Source: Pseudotamlana agarivorans
GTDB lineage: Bacteria; Bacteroidota; Bacteroidia; Flavobacteriales; Flavobacteriaceae
DNA length: 64,000 bases
Direction of reading: 5' to 3'
NCBI RefSeq assembly: GCF_018860245.1
Contig: NZ_JAHKPD010000011.1
Location: forward strand, 186,001 to 250,000
Position numbers and translations under genes: made by a program. Under the pieces are notes generated by a model. It saw nothing but the letters and a program-made list of their open reading frames with translations, did no database searches and was not told where the DNA came from. Positions 1 through 9,853 of this stretch are shown piece by piece. Each line of letters starts with the position of its first letter. Positions within the stretch are counted from its first letter, which is position 1.

Positions 1-200
1 AAACCATTAGTTTTATTTTTCAACTTACCCAAATTAATAAGCTTACCTGAATAACTAAAGGCCACGTCGTCCAGAACAATAAAGATATAAACTTCTAAAC
101 CTTGATTTTCAAAAAAATGAGACAACACAGACATGACACGTTCTGAACCGCCTTTATTTAATCTATACCCTATTAAGGCTATTTTCCCTCTACTTTTCAT
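1..200 (-). CDS. glycosyltransferase family 4, N-terminal part (cut by window edge)
   Basis: Reading the minus strand from the ATG at 198-200 gives 66 codons open to the window edge. The N-terminus reads MKSRGKIALIGYRLNKGGSE, the first beta strand and the glycine-rich G-G-S/A-E loop typical of GT-B glycosyltransferases of family 4. These transfer a sugar from a nucleotide-sugar to a growing surface glycan at the cytoplasmic membrane. It is divergent from the family 2 glycosyltransferase at 308 and belongs with the polysaccharide genes to its right. The catalytic C-terminal half lies outside the window, so donor and acceptor cannot be inferred. Confidence 0.7.
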   Translation of the reverse strand, partial: MKSRGKIALIGYRLNKGGSERVMSVLSHFFENQGLEVYIFIVLDDVAFSYSGKLINLGKLKNKTNG

Positions 201-307
201 ACCCGCTGTAATATTCAAAAATAAGTGTTTATTTTTTTTATTGTAGCCCTATTTATATTAATTTTCTACATTGAAAAATCCTATTGCTTAGGAAACTTAA
301 ATAACTT

Positions 308-1237
308 ATGATCGTTTTATCAGTTCACCTTATAACATTTAACAATGAAAACCATATTGAAGAAACCTTAAAATCTGTCCTCAATCAAAAGATGAATTTT
401 AATTATGAAATTGTAGTTGGCGACGATTGCTCTTCAGACAAAACGCTAGAAATCATTAAGGCTTATGAGGTAGATCATCCTACAATTTTCAATGTAAAAA
501 AAAATGAAAAGCAACTAGGCATACTTGGAAACTTTAAGGCCACACTAGATCGATGTCAAGGAAAGTATGTTTTTGATATTGCTGGTGATGATTTACTAAA
601 GCATGATTATGCCCTTCAAAAGATGGTTGATACTTTAGAAAGGGATGATACTTTAGGTTTTATAGATAGTGGCGTCGATTTTCTATATGAAAGCACGAAT
701 ACGACAACAAAATTTTTCAACAAAACCGTCATCCAAGCATCAAAAGAGTTTTATAAACAGGAATTATTACTAGGAAAAATAACACCTACAGGCATCTGTT
801 TTTCTAGAAAAAAACTATATCAACATGTAGATTTTAACAAGTACTTGGGTATGAAACTAACTATTGACGACTATCCCATTCTAGTGGATTTAGCAATGAA
901 CACTAACTTTAAAACAATAAATGAATCTTTAAATTTATATCGTGTGCACGACACTTCTTACTCGCATAAAAAAAGTTTTGACAGTCAGTTATTTATGAAA
1001 AACCAAATGAAAAACTTGGTTGATTATTTCAACATGAAATACACCTACGATGCGAACATCATCGAATCATTTTACATGAATCACTATAAGGAACTGTTAT
1101 TTTTAGCAGGATATTATGAGAAGAAAGCTATAGGAAGGGCCGTTTTCAAAAAGATTAAATCAAAAAGCATTAAAGATTATATCCATTATTTTGCCAGTCA
1201 AAATACTATTTTTAGAAAGCTAGTTTCTATTTTATAG
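308..1237 (+). CDS. glycosyltransferase family 2
   Basis: 309 aa. The N-terminus has the GT-A nucleotide-binding pattern of family 2: SVHLITFNNENHIEETLKSV, then GDDCSSDKTLEII around residues 38-50, and an acidic AGDD motif near residue 97 that would bind the metal-nucleotide sugar. It probably adds one residue of the O-antigen or capsule repeat unit. No membrane segments are evident, so it is likely a peripheral cytoplasmic enzyme. It is the only plus-strand gene among minus-strand polysaccharide genes, and its last codons overlap the end of the convergent fdtA-like gene by 6 bp. The sugar transferred is unknown. Confidence 0.85.
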   Translation: MIVLSVHLITFNNENHIEETLKSVLNQKMNFNYEIVVGDDCSSDKTLEIIKAYEVDHPTIFNVKKNEKQLGILGNFKATLDRCQGKYVFDIAGDDLLKHDYALQKMVDTLERDDTLGFIDSGVDFLYESTNTTTKFFNKTVIQASKEFYKQELLLGKITPTGICFSRKKLYQHVDFNKYLGMKLTIDDYPILVDLAMNTNFKTINESLNLYRVHDTSYSHKKSFDSQLFMKNQMKNLVDYFNMKYTYDANIIESFYMNHYKELLFLAGYYEKKAIGRAVFKKIKSKSIKDYIHYFASQNTIFRKLVSIL

Positions 1238-1642
1238 CATATGGGTTTTAAAGTTATCAAAACTCCTTATGTAATCTTTTTCATTATATACATCTGAAGC
1301 CAACACCAAACAAACTGCCCCAGAAGAAAAATCTTCTAACTCTCTCCAAATCATATTAGAAATAAGTAAACCTTGATTGGGTTTATTTAAAAAAACCTTT
1401 TTTTTACCACCATCTTGATCCACCAAAACCACATTAAAACTTCCGCTTAGCGCTATTAAGAACGCCTGTTGCTCTTTATGCGCATGACCGCCACGATAGG
1501 CACCACCAGGAACATCATATAAATAATATACACGCTTAAAATTATATGGCAATAAATCCTTTTCTACAAAAGAAAGATTTCCTCTTTTATCTTCAATTTT
1601 TGGTATTTCAATTACACAACAATCATTTACGGTTGTATTCAT
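1232..1642 (-). CDS. fdtA: FdtA/QdtA-like dTDP-4-keto-6-deoxyglucose 3,4-ketoisomerase (cupin)
   Basis: 136 aa from the internal ATG chosen here (MNTTVNDCCVIEIPKI). The reading frame is open 11 codons further upstream, but family members begin close to this point. It has the family signature K-I-E-D-K-R-G-N-L-S-F-V-E near residues 15-27 and the metal-site-like GGHAHKEQQAF segment of the FdtA cupin. FdtA isomerises dTDP-4-keto-6-deoxyglucose to the 3-keto sugar, which FdtB then aminates. An fdtB-like gene lies two genes upstream in the same direction, supporting synthesis of dTDP-Fuc3N or dTDP-Qui3N. Sequence alone does not separate FdtA (galacto product) from QdtA (gluco product). Confidence 0.8.
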   Translation of the reverse strand: MNTTVNDCCVIEIPKIEDKRGNLSFVEKDLLPYNFKRVYYLYDVPGGAYRGGHAHKEQQAFLIALSGSFNVVLVDQDGGKKKVFLNKPNQGLLISNMIWRELEDFSSGAVCLVLASDVYNEKDYIRSFDNFKTHML

Positions 1643-1732
1643 ACACCATTTGCTTTTAAAATTCAATTTCAACACTTAATAACTGATACAAATTATATTA
1701 AAAAACTGCTTTAATTTCACCCATATCCTTTT

Positions 1733-3037
1733 TTAATCAAGTACATGGTTAGGTTTTTCATCATTCAAATATGAATAATAATACCACACCACCCCTATAA
1801 CAACAACAAAGTAAATAATACACCTATACAAATGCGCCATAACCACGCCTACCGACCCAAAAATTACGACTAAGTATTTGGATAAAAAATAAAACAATCC
1901 GAGAGATAATAACTCTGTAAAAATAAAACTTTTAACCATCTTTTTAGCTAAAAATTGGTGAGCAACAACCCATGATGCCAACCTTACAAAATCACCTAAT
2001 AATTGCCATTTAAACATAGGTTCTATACCTGTAAAATTCGGGTACACTATGGAAATGATCAAATTTCTAAAAACGTAAACCAATAACATACCCGTACCAA
2101 ATATAGGAAGAATGGTAGTATAAATAAATAATACTTCTTTTTTAAAAACTTGTCCGTTATAGATTCTTGCAAATTTCGGAATAACATATAAAGTAAACAA
2201 CCCTGAGGCAAACGACATATAATTTTGAGATATCAAACTCATTGCTGTCCAGTACCCAGCTTCTTCAATACTTATCTTTTCTGTTATTAAAGTTCTTATG
2301 TTTAATTCGATATAATTCAACACGACTGTAGAAACAAAAGACATTAAAGCAAATGCTGCCATTTCTTTAACGTAAGGCACTTTGAGCACCAATTCTTTAA
2401 TGGCGATAATTTTTTTTAAACCTTTTCCAGAAACGCAAAGGATAATCACCAGCTGTAAAAGAGGTGAAACCACCAAAGCACATATCACACCTTTTAATCC
2501 ATAAACATACATTCCAATTAAAATAAAGACTGTAGACAATAAATAACTAAGCAGATCTATGAGTGTATATTTTTTATATTCTGAGAGTCCGTTTATCACG
2601 CCTAAAAAAATCATATTCAACCCCATAGCAAAAGGGAACAACGCCAATAACCTAATAATTTCAAGAAACTCTAAATCATCAAATAGTGCCATCGTAATGT
2701 GTGATGCACTAAATAAAAGCACCCCTGAGCTTATAATGGAACCCGTAAACACAAAAATAAAAGCGGTAGAAAATAAACCTGAAAAACGTGACTGATCCTC
2801 TTTAAATTCCGCTACATATTTTACCACACCATTAAGAGTTCCTAGCGAAGAAGTACTGGTAATAATGTTTATCAGATTTCGAATTTGACCTACCTTTGCT
2901 ATGCCTATCTCCCCAAAAGTAACCGCCAAAATACGCTGAACAAAAATGGAAACCATTAATTTAACAGCAATAGAAATAGCATTCAAAGAGGTTATCTTTA
3001 ATAATAAGTTACCTTTTACGAGATTCTTAATATTCAC
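1733..3037 (-). CDS. Wzx-type O-antigen/polysaccharide flippase (copy 1)
   Basis: 434 aa and almost entirely hydrophobic, with about 12 predicted membrane helices as expected for the MATE/MOP flippase superfamily. The N-terminal TFGEIGIAKVGQIRNLINII and the late WQLLGDFVRLASWVVAHQFL segments match WzxE/RfbX-like O-antigen translocases, which flip undecaprenyl-linked repeat units to the periplasmic face. It lies between fdtA-like and fdtB-like genes. A second flippase of exactly the same length sits at 5215-6519 and shares the WQLLGDF...QFLAKKM block, so the two are paralogues. Confidence 0.85.
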   Translation of the reverse strand: MNIKNLVKGNLLLKITSLNAISIAVKLMVSIFVQRILAVTFGEIGIAKVGQIRNLINIITSTSSLGTLNGVVKYVAEFKEDQSRFSGLFSTAFIFVFTGSIISSGVLLFSASHITMALFDDLEFLEIIRLLALFPFAMGLNMIFLGVINGLSEYKKYTLIDLLSYLLSTVFILIGMYVYGLKGVICALVVSPLLQLVIILCVSGKGLKKIIAIKELVLKVPYVKEMAAFALMSFVSTVVLNYIELNIRTLITEKISIEEAGYWTAMSLISQNYMSFASGLFTLYVIPKFARIYNGQVFKKEVLFIYTTILPIFGTGMLLVYVFRNLIISIVYPNFTGIEPMFKWQLLGDFVRLASWVVAHQFLAKKMVKSFIFTELLSLGLFYFLSKYLVVIFGSVGVVMAHLYRCIIYFVVVIGVVWYYYSYLNDEKPNHVLD

Positions 3038-3074
3038 CTTTTTGAAATTAAATTACAAGAATTGAGCATTGCCA

Positions 3075-4175
3075 TTAATATTCATTTACGACATTAATAA
3101 CTTCATTAACTTCTTCAAACGGCAATACTGGACTTATTGGAAGACTCACGATTTGCGAATGAATTTTCTCTGTGATAGGTAAATTCTCTTCAGACAAATC
3201 ACCATAAGCCTTTTGTTTGTGGGGAGGAATTGGATAATGAATTAGAGTTTCGATGTGATTTGCTTTCATAAAATCAATAAAAGCATCTCTATTTTCTACT
3301 AAAACTACAAACGCATAAAAGACATGGTCATTGGAACCATTATAATACGGAAGTTTAACTTTTTTATTTTTTATTCCTGAAAGGTATAATTTTGCAATCT
3401 CACGGCGTTTTTCATTGTCTGCATCAAGATAATTTAATTTTGTAATTAAAAAAGAGGCTTGAATTTCATCCAACCTATGGTTTCCACCTTTAACCTCATA
3501 CTGATATTTTATATCGCCTCCATAATTACGAAGTTTATTGACCATATTAATCAGACTTAAGTCATTAGAAACTACCGCACCAGCATCACCTAAGGCTCCT
3601 AAATTCTTACTTGGATAGAAACTAAACCCTGCAGCATCGCCTAAGTTACCAGCCTTAACATCTTTTTCTGTCAAGGCTCCATGCGCCTGAGCAGCATCTT
3701 CAATAACCTTTAAATTATAATTTTTCGCAAGCACATTTATAGCTTCCATATTTACTAACATGCCATACAAATGCACAACTAAAATGGCTTTAGTTTTAGA
3801 CGTTATCTTTTTTTCAATCTGATTCGCTGAGACATTAAATGTTTTCAGATCTGGATCTACTAAAACTGGTTTTAGCCCCACTGTTTCTATAGCCAAAATA
3901 CTGGCCACAAAGGTGTTTCCAGGTACAATAACTTCATCTCCTAACTCTAGGACTCCTAAATTAATGTAAGCTCGGAATATCAAAATCAATGCATCCAAAC
4001 CATTACTAACACCAGCACAATACTTTGTACCACAATACTTCGCAAATGAAGACTCAAATTGGGTTACTTGCTCTCCTAACACGTAATGCCCTGAACTTAA
4101 AAAGCTATTAAAACCATCTTGAAATTCATCCTGAAATCGAGCATTTATTTTCTTTAAATCTAAAAAAGGAATCAT
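3075..4175 (-). CDS. fdtB: FdtB-like PLP-dependent sugar aminotransferase (DegT/DnrJ/EryC1)
   Basis: 366 aa, normal for the family. It starts [17 protein letters not shown] and carries the DegT hallmarks: [33 protein letters not shown] (PLP-binding Asp) and [15 protein letters not shown] with the Schiff-base lysine. Such enzymes transfer the amino group of glutamate to a 3-keto nucleotide sugar. With the FdtA-like isomerase nearby, the likely product is a dTDP-3-amino-3,6-dideoxyhexose for the surface glycan. Its start overlaps the end of the upstream FemAB-like gene by 4 bp, indicating translational coupling. Confidence 0.88.
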   Translation of the reverse strand: MIPFLDLKKINARFQDEFQDGFNSFLSSGHYVLGEQVTQFESSFAKYCGTKYCAGVSNGLDALILIFRAYINLGVLELGDEVIVPGNTFVASILAIETVGLKPVLVDPDLKTFNVSANQIEKKITSKTKAILVVHLYGMLVNMEAINVLAKNYNLKVIEDAAQAHGALTEKDVKAGNLGDAAGFSFYPSKNLGALGDAGAVVSNDLSLINMVNKLRNYGGDIKYQYEVKGGNHRLDEIQASFLITKLNYLDADNEKRREIAKLYLSGIKNKKVKLPYYNGSNDHVFYAFVVLVENRDAFIDFMKANHIETLIHYPIPPHKQKAYGDLSEENLPITEKIHSQIVSLPISPVLPFEEVNEVINVVNEY

Positions 4176-5161
4176 ATAAAAACAGCATTTATGAAGTGAT
4201 AATTTTTGATATTAATTTTATAAAAATCCTGTGTGACGGTTCTTGCTCCAAACCCCTCTTTCCAGTATTGCAGGCCTTTATTAATTTTTAAGCCATTACC
4301 TTCATTGGAATTTCCAAAATCAAAATAACAAGTATCTTTATAAATAACATCTATTAAATACTGGTGTAAAAAATCTAAACTACCTAATACATTTTTATTT
4401 TCATCTCCTGAAATATATTGCGAATGGGCTACTCTTTCTGTTTCAAAAACAGTAGTTCCCGCCACTATTTTCCCTTCATGATACACATTAAATTGTCTTA
4501 TACTATTTGGAAAACGTGATTTTAATAAAGTTATTTCACTTAAACTATGTACAGGGGACGCATTATGCTTATTTTTTAAATTGGGAATTAATATTTTGTT
4601 CCAAAATAAATCAAACTCCTGCTCCTCTTTGACTAATAAATCATTTTTTCTTCCTCGTTTCACCCCTTCCATCCTATTACCAGAAATTTTCAATTTGCGA
4701 GCTAAGTCCACAACCGACAATGTATCTTTTTTGACTAATTCCGCCTGTAATACAAACAACAAATAATCAATTTCTTCAGTGGGATAATTAGTATATATGG
4801 AAGGGATTTGCTTAAGTTGTAGCATTTCTAATTTACAAGAATTTAAGTACTTTAAAATATGAAAAAACAATTCTAAAACAACGCTAAATTTTACAGAAGA
4901 CTGCAATACCACCCCCCCATAAGTTAACCCTTGATGGGAATGCAATGTTTTACCAACTCTATTTGCTGGAAGAACAGCAAGTAATTTATTTTTCTTAAAA
5001 ACCAATAATGAAAAATCTTCAAAACGATCTTTATGATACGTCATGAAATCTCGATGAAATAAAAAGGTCGCATTTTTTGCTACAGAAACAAATTCATTCC
5101 ATTGGTCATAATACGAATCTGTATATTTCACAACAGCATAGTTGCTCAAATCATGTGTCAT
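4172..5161 (-). CDS. FemAB/GNAT-type acyltransferase of the polysaccharide locus
   Basis: 329 aa. The protein resembles FemAB-related GNAT proteins (BioF2-like acetyltransferase): an N-terminal half with [20 protein letters not shown] and a C-terminal acetyltransferase-like fold with [20 protein letters not shown] and [20 protein letters not shown]. These proteins acylate amino groups of sugars or peptides. Because it is coupled by a 4-bp overlap to the aminotransferase that makes a 3-amino sugar, it may acylate that amino group in place of an FdtC/QdtC-type acetyltransferase. This is inferred from context only. Confidence 0.65.
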   Translation of the reverse strand: MTHDLSNYAVVKYTDSYYDQWNEFVSVAKNATFLFHRDFMTYHKDRFEDFSLLVFKKNKLLAVLPANRVGKTLHSHQGLTYGGVVLQSSVKFSVVLELFFHILKYLNSCKLEMLQLKQIPSIYTNYPTEEIDYLLFVLQAELVKKDTLSVVDLARKLKISGNRMEGVKRGRKNDLLVKEEQEFDLFWNKILIPNLKNKHNASPVHSLSEITLLKSRFPNSIRQFNVYHEGKIVAGTTVFETERVAHSQYISGDENKNVLGSLDFLHQYLIDVIYKDTCYFDFGNSNEGNGLKINKGLQYWKEGFGARTVTQDFYKINIKNYHFINAVFI

Positions 5162-5214
5162 TTATAAGCATTATTAAAAGCTGAATAACTTTTATGTTAT
5201 TTTTAAAACTGCAT

Positions 5215-6519
5215 TTAATCTTTCTCACCACTATCAACCCCAAAAAGAGAGCCTCCAAAGATGAGTAAAATAATGCCAAAATACATAATATAACTCACAA
5301 AATGTGCGATTACCGCGCCTTCTATGCCCTTAAATAAATCGATAAAGTAAATACTTGTACTATATAGTGTAATAATTAAAAAAGCTTCGGTAAGCACATA
5401 GTGCCAAAACATTTTTTTAGCTAGAAACTGATAAGCAATTACAATAGCAAGTACCTTAACAAAATCTCCTAACAATTGCCATAAAAACAAATCCTCTACG
5501 GGCTCAAACTCGGGAGTTAAAACAGCAAGCACAATATATTTCCTCAAAAAATAAATCAGTAAAAAACCGCCACTTAGAAAAGGAAATATCCGCTTATAAA
5601 AGCTAAATACTTCGTGTTTAAATTCAATATTACTTTTAATTTCTGAAAATCGAGGTAAAAGATACAACCCAATTAAGGAACTTATAAACATTAAATAGTA
5701 TTTGGAAATTCGAGTCATCGCTTCCCAAAAACCAGCATCCTTATAACCAATATTTTCAATAATATACGACCGTATTGCAATAGCCACAATAGGTAATAGC
5801 ACCGCAGAAAAAAAGGCCATTAACGAATAAAAACCCATTTTTTTCAAGGTACTAAAACGAAACATACTCGCTTTAATAAGCGGCACTAAGCTACGTCTGT
5901 TGATAATACCCACTAAAGTGATTAAAAATATTAAGGACTCTGAAATTACCGCAGAAATTAAAGCACCGTCTATTTTATTTTGATAAATTAAAATTAAAGT
6001 AATTGAGACACTTAAAACCTGTCCAATGATATTGATAACAATTAAGATTTTATACTTAGAAAACCCATTCATTATCGAAAACGAGAACATGTTCAAGATA
6101 TAAAAAGGCAGCGCAACTGCAAAAATCTTAATCACGTAAGCATAATCATTATAATTAGGAAAAATGAAATCATTAATCCAATCGGCTTTAATGTAGCAGA
6201 AAAAGCAAACAAAAACGGTAGTGATAAACCCCGTATAAAACGCTGTAGAAATTACCCGACTTAGGTCGGAGGTACTTTCTTTAAACTCACCAATATACTT
6301 AACAATCCCTTTATAGAGTCCAGCAGAAGCTGTGATTTGAGAGGCACTTACAAAATTTCTCAAGTTACCAATTAAAGCCATGCCTTCGGCTCCAATAAAT
6401 ACAGCAATTGCCTTAGATGTTAATAGACCAGCTATGATTCTTGTAAGTACGGCGAAAATTTGTAATGAAGCAATTTTTACTAAAACCTTGCTATTTATAT
6501 AGTCAATAAATTCCTTCAA
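5215..6519 (-). CDS. Wzx-type O-antigen/polysaccharide flippase (copy 2)
   Basis: 434 aa polytopic membrane protein of the MOP flippase superfamily, with about 12 hydrophobic segments. It shares with the flippase at 1733-3037 the same length, the N-terminal pattern (K-V-L-V-K-I-A-S-L...), the FIGAEGMALIGNLRNF segment and the late WQLLGDFVKVLAIVIAYQFL block. It is the first gene of the minus-strand polysaccharide run. Two flippases in one locus suggest either two different repeat-unit substrates or a duplication followed by divergence. Confidence 0.85.
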   Translation of the reverse strand: MKEFIDYINSKVLVKIASLQIFAVLTRIIAGLLTSKAIAVFIGAEGMALIGNLRNFVSASQITASAGLYKGIVKYIGEFKESTSDLSRVISTAFYTGFITTVFVCFFCYIKADWINDFIFPNYNDYAYVIKIFAVALPFYILNMFSFSIMNGFSKYKILIVINIIGQVLSVSITLILIYQNKIDGALISAVISESLIFLITLVGIINRRSLVPLIKASMFRFSTLKKMGFYSLMAFFSAVLLPIVAIAIRSYIIENIGYKDAGFWEAMTRISKYYLMFISSLIGLYLLPRFSEIKSNIEFKHEVFSFYKRIFPFLSGGFLLIYFLRKYIVLAVLTPEFEPVEDLFLWQLLGDFVKVLAIVIAYQFLAKKMFWHYVLTEAFLIITLYSTSIYFIDLFKGIEGAVIAHFVSYIMYFGIILLIFGGSLFGVDSGEKD

Positions 6520-6699
6520 TTAATATTTGATTTGGTCGATTAATTGATGCAACATAAACACCCCTCAAGTATTTATTTCTCTATTAAAGACAATGGTTTT
6601 TGTCAACATCAATATATAAGTAGCCAAATATACAAAATCATTTAAATTAACATGATTTCTTAGAGAATGCACGCATTATAACGATTAAAGGTAATTCTC

Positions 6700-6933
6700 T
6701 TAACTTTTTTTATAGTAGAGGTAATAAAAGTTAATACAAAGAATACCGGAATTAGTGATGATTATAGGTAGTGAATACGGACTTAACGCGATGCCATAAA
6801 ACACGAATAGTAAACATCCAAGGGAGTTTACTATTCGTAATTTGACAACAGACTTCATTAAGAAGGAAACTAAAAGGACAGCCATAGCAAGATAACCAAG
6901 CCATTCTACCCAGGAGATTCCCAAAAATGTCAT
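6700..6933 (-). CDS. small YgjV-like inner membrane protein
   Basis: 77 aa with three hydrophobic stretches (about residues 8-26, 32-50 and 53-73), ending LYYKKS. The W-V-E-W-L-G-Y-L-A-M start and the pattern of short helices resemble the YgjV family of small integral membrane proteins, whose function is unknown. It follows the typA gene directly: the typA stop and this ATG are one base apart, so the two are probably cotranscribed. Confidence 0.55.
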   Translation of the reverse strand: MTFLGISWVEWLGYLAMAVLLVSFLMKSVVKLRIVNSLGCLLFVFYGIALSPYSLPIIITNSGILCINFYYLYYKKS

Positions 6934-6934
6934 C

Positions 6935-8734
6935 TTATATGGTTTTATTTCTTTTACGATCTACTTCAGTTAAATAGATTTTACGTAGACGTAAGAAGTT
7001 TGGTGTTACCTCTACATACTCATCTTTCTGAATGTATTCTAAAGCTTCTTCTAATGAGAACTTAATTGCCGGAACAATTTTAGCTTTATCATCTGCTCCA
7101 GAAGATCGTACGTTACTTAATTTTTTAGTTTTTGTTACGTTAACCGTCATATCATCACCACGAGAATTTTCTCCAATCACTTGACCTTCGTAAATATCTT
7201 CACCTGGATCTACAAAAAACTTACCACGATCTTGTAATTTATCAATAGAATAAGGAATCGCTTGACCTTTTTCCATAGATACTAACGATCCGTTTTGACG
7301 TTCAGGAATACCTCCTTTTAACGGTTGGTATTCTTTAAAACGGTGTGCCATAATCGCTTCACCAGCAGTAGCGGTAAGCAATTGGTTTCTTAATCCAATA
7401 ATTCCTCTTGAAGGAATAATAAATTCACAAACCATACGGTCACCTTTAGCTTCCATACTTAACATTTCACCTTTACGCATGGTTACCATCTCAACCGCTT
7501 TACCAGAAACCGTTTCTGGTAAATCGATAGTCATTTCTTCAACTGGCTCACACTTCACACCATCAATCTCTTTGATAATTACTTGTGGCTGTCCAATTTG
7601 AAGCTCGTAACCTTCACGACGCATCGTTTCAATTAAAACAGATAAATGCAGTACTCCACGACCAAAAACCAAGAATTTATCAGCACTATCCGTTTCGTTT
7701 ACACGTAACGCTAAGTTTTTCTCTAACTCTTTATTTAAACGGTCTTTAATATGACGAGATGTTACAAATTTACCATCTTTACCAAAGAAAGGCGAATCGT
7801 TAATAGTAAACAACATACTCATTGTTGGCTCATCAATAGCAATGGTTTTTAACCCTTCAGGGTTTTCAAAATCGGCAACAGTATCACCAATTTCAAAACC
7901 TTCTAATCCAACAATCGCACAAATATCTCCTGTTTGAACTTCTTCAACTTTTTTACGGCCTAAACCTTCAAAAACATGAAGTTCTTTAATTCTATTTTTT
8001 ACAATACTTCCGTCGCGTTTCACTAAAGAAATATTTTGTCCTACTTTAAGTTCTCCACGAGTTAAACGCCCGATAGCAATTCGTCCTGTAAAAGAAGAAA
8101 AGTCTAAAGAAGTAATTAACATTTGTGTATTTCCTTCTGGAATTTTTGGAGCAGGAATATGATCGATAACCATATCTAATAATGGCTCGATGTTTTCAGT
8201 TTGATTTTGCCAGTCTTCACTCATCCAGTTGTTCTTAGCCGAACCGTAAACGGTAGGAAAATCTAACTGCCATTCTTCAGCACCTAATTCAAACATTAAA
8301 TCGAAAACTTTTTCATGCACCTCATCAGGGGTACAGTTTTCTTTATCAACTTTGTTTACAACCACACATGGCTTTAAACCTAAATCAATCGCTTTTTGAA
8401 GTACAAAACGCGTTTGTGGCATTGGCCCTTCAAAGGCATCAACCAATAATAATACACCATCGGCCATGTTTAAAACACGCTCTACTTCACCTCCAAAATC
8501 GGCGTGACCAGGTGTGTCAATGATATTAATTTTGGTGTCCTTATAAATAACAGAAACGTTTTTAGAAGTAATTGTGATACCTCTTTCACGCTCTAAATCG
8601 TTGTTATCCAGGATTAAATCACCTGTGTTTTCGTTTTCACGAAATAATTGACAATGGTACATGATTTTGTCAACTAACGTAGTTTTACCATGATCTACGT
8701 GTGCAATAATTGCAATGTTTTTAATATTAGCCAT
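6935..8734 (-). CDS. typA: translational GTPase TypA/BipA
   Basis: 599 aa, the usual length. Elongation-factor-type G motifs are clear: G1 [13 protein letters not shown] (residues 10-22), G2 region [10 protein letters not shown]3 [12 protein letters not shown]4 NKVDKE. They are followed by the EF-Tu-like domain II, the EF-G-like domain V and the TypA-specific C-terminal domain ([17 protein letters not shown] and onward). TypA binds the ribosome and helps 50S assembly and stress or cold adaptation. A TAnnTTTG-type -7 box lies at 8758-8765 on the same strand, giving a very short leader. Confidence 0.97.
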   Translation of the reverse strand: MANIKNIAIIAHVDHGKTTLVDKIMYHCQLFRENENTGDLILDNNDLERERGITITSKNVSVIYKDTKINIIDTPGHADFGGEVERVLNMADGVLLLVDAFEGPMPQTRFVLQKAIDLGLKPCVVVNKVDKENCTPDEVHEKVFDLMFELGAEEWQLDFPTVYGSAKNNWMSEDWQNQTENIEPLLDMVIDHIPAPKIPEGNTQMLITSLDFSSFTGRIAIGRLTRGELKVGQNISLVKRDGSIVKNRIKELHVFEGLGRKKVEEVQTGDICAIVGLEGFEIGDTVADFENPEGLKTIAIDEPTMSMLFTINDSPFFGKDGKFVTSRHIKDRLNKELEKNLALRVNETDSADKFLVFGRGVLHLSVLIETMRREGYELQIGQPQVIIKEIDGVKCEPVEEMTIDLPETVSGKAVEMVTMRKGEMLSMEAKGDRMVCEFIIPSRGIIGLRNQLLTATAGEAIMAHRFKEYQPLKGGIPERQNGSLVSMEKGQAIPYSIDKLQDRGKFFVDPGEDIYEGQVIGENSRGDDMTVNVTKTKKLSNVRSSGADDKAKIVPAIKFSLEEALEYIQKDEYVEVTPNFLRLRKIYLTEVDRKRNKTI

Positions 8735-8757
8735 AAATAGTGCCTTATTTTGAGCGG

Positions 8758-8765
8758 CAAAGGTA
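8758..8765 (-). promoter_or_regulatory. candidate -7 box for typA
   Basis: The minus strand reads TACCTTTG, an exact match to the Bacteroidetes TAnnTTTG -7 consensus, 24 bases upstream of the typA start. No convincing -33 TTG is seen at the usual distance, so the call rests on the -7 box and its position. Confidence 0.4.
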
Positions 8766-8963
8766 CTCTTTTTTCATCGAAAATTGATTTTTTGTTTTTA
8801 ATTTTAAAAAGCCCTTTTTAACTGACGATCATTTGTTTAAATAACAAATAATAATATGAAGGGTTCACGTCGTAATTTTGCACATCTAAACAGCGCATTT
8901 CAAGAAAATAAGTCAAATTTTTTCTAGTATTTTCAGGCCGTTTTTCATCGCCCAATAAAATAG

Positions 8964-8993
8964 TTTACATACCATATTTAATACGTAACTTTG
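8964..8993 (+). promoter_or_regulatory. promoter upstream of kdsA
   Basis: TTTAC at 8964-8968, a 17-base spacer, then TAACTTTG at 8986-8993, an exact TAnnTTTG -7 element. Transcription would start near 9000, leaving a leader of about 13 bases before the kdsA ATG at 9013. A second exact -7 match (TAATTTTG) lies further upstream, near 8874. Confidence 0.55.
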
Positions 8994-9012
8994 CAGCCTA
9001 AATTTTAAGGCT

Positions 9013-9831
9013 ATGAATCTTAAGGATGTTCCAAAAATAAAACACACCGCGTCTAACAATTTCTTTTTACTCTGTGGCCCTTGCGCTATTGAAAGCGAAG
9101 ACATGGCATTGCGCATTGCTGAAAAAGTAGTAGAAATCACCAACAAATTAGAAATCCCTTATATTTTTAAAGGCAGTTTCAAAAAAGCAAACCGCAGTCG
9201 CATTGATAGTTTCACAGGTATTGGTGATGAAAAAGCCTTAAAAATTCTTAAGAAAGTATCAGACACCTTCGATATCCCAACCGTTACCGATATTCATGAA
9301 ATATCAGACGCTGCACTGGCGGCTCAATATGTAGATGTGTTACAAATCCCGGCTTTTCTTGTACGCCAAACCGATTTGGTTGTGGCTGCAGCCGAAACGG
9401 GTAAAGTAGTCAACTTGAAAAAAGGACAATTCATGAGTCCAGAGGCTATGAAACACGCGGTTCAAAAAGTAAAAGATTCAGGTAGCGATAAAGCATGGAT
9501 TACCGATCGCGGGACCATGTTTGGTTACCAAGATATGATTGTAGATTTTAGAGGCATCCCAACCATGCGTGAATATGCTCCTACGGTTTTAGACGTTACA
9601 CACTCGTTACAACAACCCAATCAATCAGCTGGTGTTACCGGTGGTAGACCAGATATGATTGAAACCATTGCCCGAGCAGGTATAGTAAACCATGTAGATG
9701 GCTTATTTATTGAAACACATTTCGACCCTGCAAATGCGAAAAGTGATGGTGCTAATATGCTTCATTTAGATAATTTAGAATCACTTTTAACGAATTTAGT
9801 AGCCATAAGAAAAACAGTAAATAGCTTATAA
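9013..9831 (+). CDS. kdsA: 3-deoxy-8-phosphooctulonate synthase (KDO-8-P synthase)
   Basis: 272 aa, the normal family length. It contains LLCGPCAIESEDMALRIAEK (residues 16-35), FKGSFKKANRSRIDSFTGIG, LKKGQFMSPEAMKHAV, ITDRGTMFGY and DVTHSLQQPN, all hallmarks of KdsA in the DAHP/KDO8P aldolase family. It condenses phosphoenolpyruvate with arabinose 5-phosphate to make KDO-8-phosphate for the lipopolysaccharide core, consistent with a Gram-negative envelope. It has its own promoter and is divergent from typA; the following outer-membrane gene starts 22 bases downstream and may be cotranscribed. Confidence 0.97.
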   Translation: MNLKDVPKIKHTASNNFFLLCGPCAIESEDMALRIAEKVVEITNKLEIPYIFKGSFKKANRSRIDSFTGIGDEKALKILKKVSDTFDIPTVTDIHEISDAALAAQYVDVLQIPAFLVRQTDLVVAAAETGKVVNLKKGQFMSPEAMKHAVQKVKDSGSDKAWITDRGTMFGYQDMIVDFRGIPTMREYAPTVLDVTHSLQQPNQSAGVTGGRPDMIETIARAGIVNHVDGLFIETHFDPANAKSDGANMLHLDNLESLLTNLVAIRKTVNSL

Positions 9832-9853
9832 ATACTATTTACCTCTCAATCAC

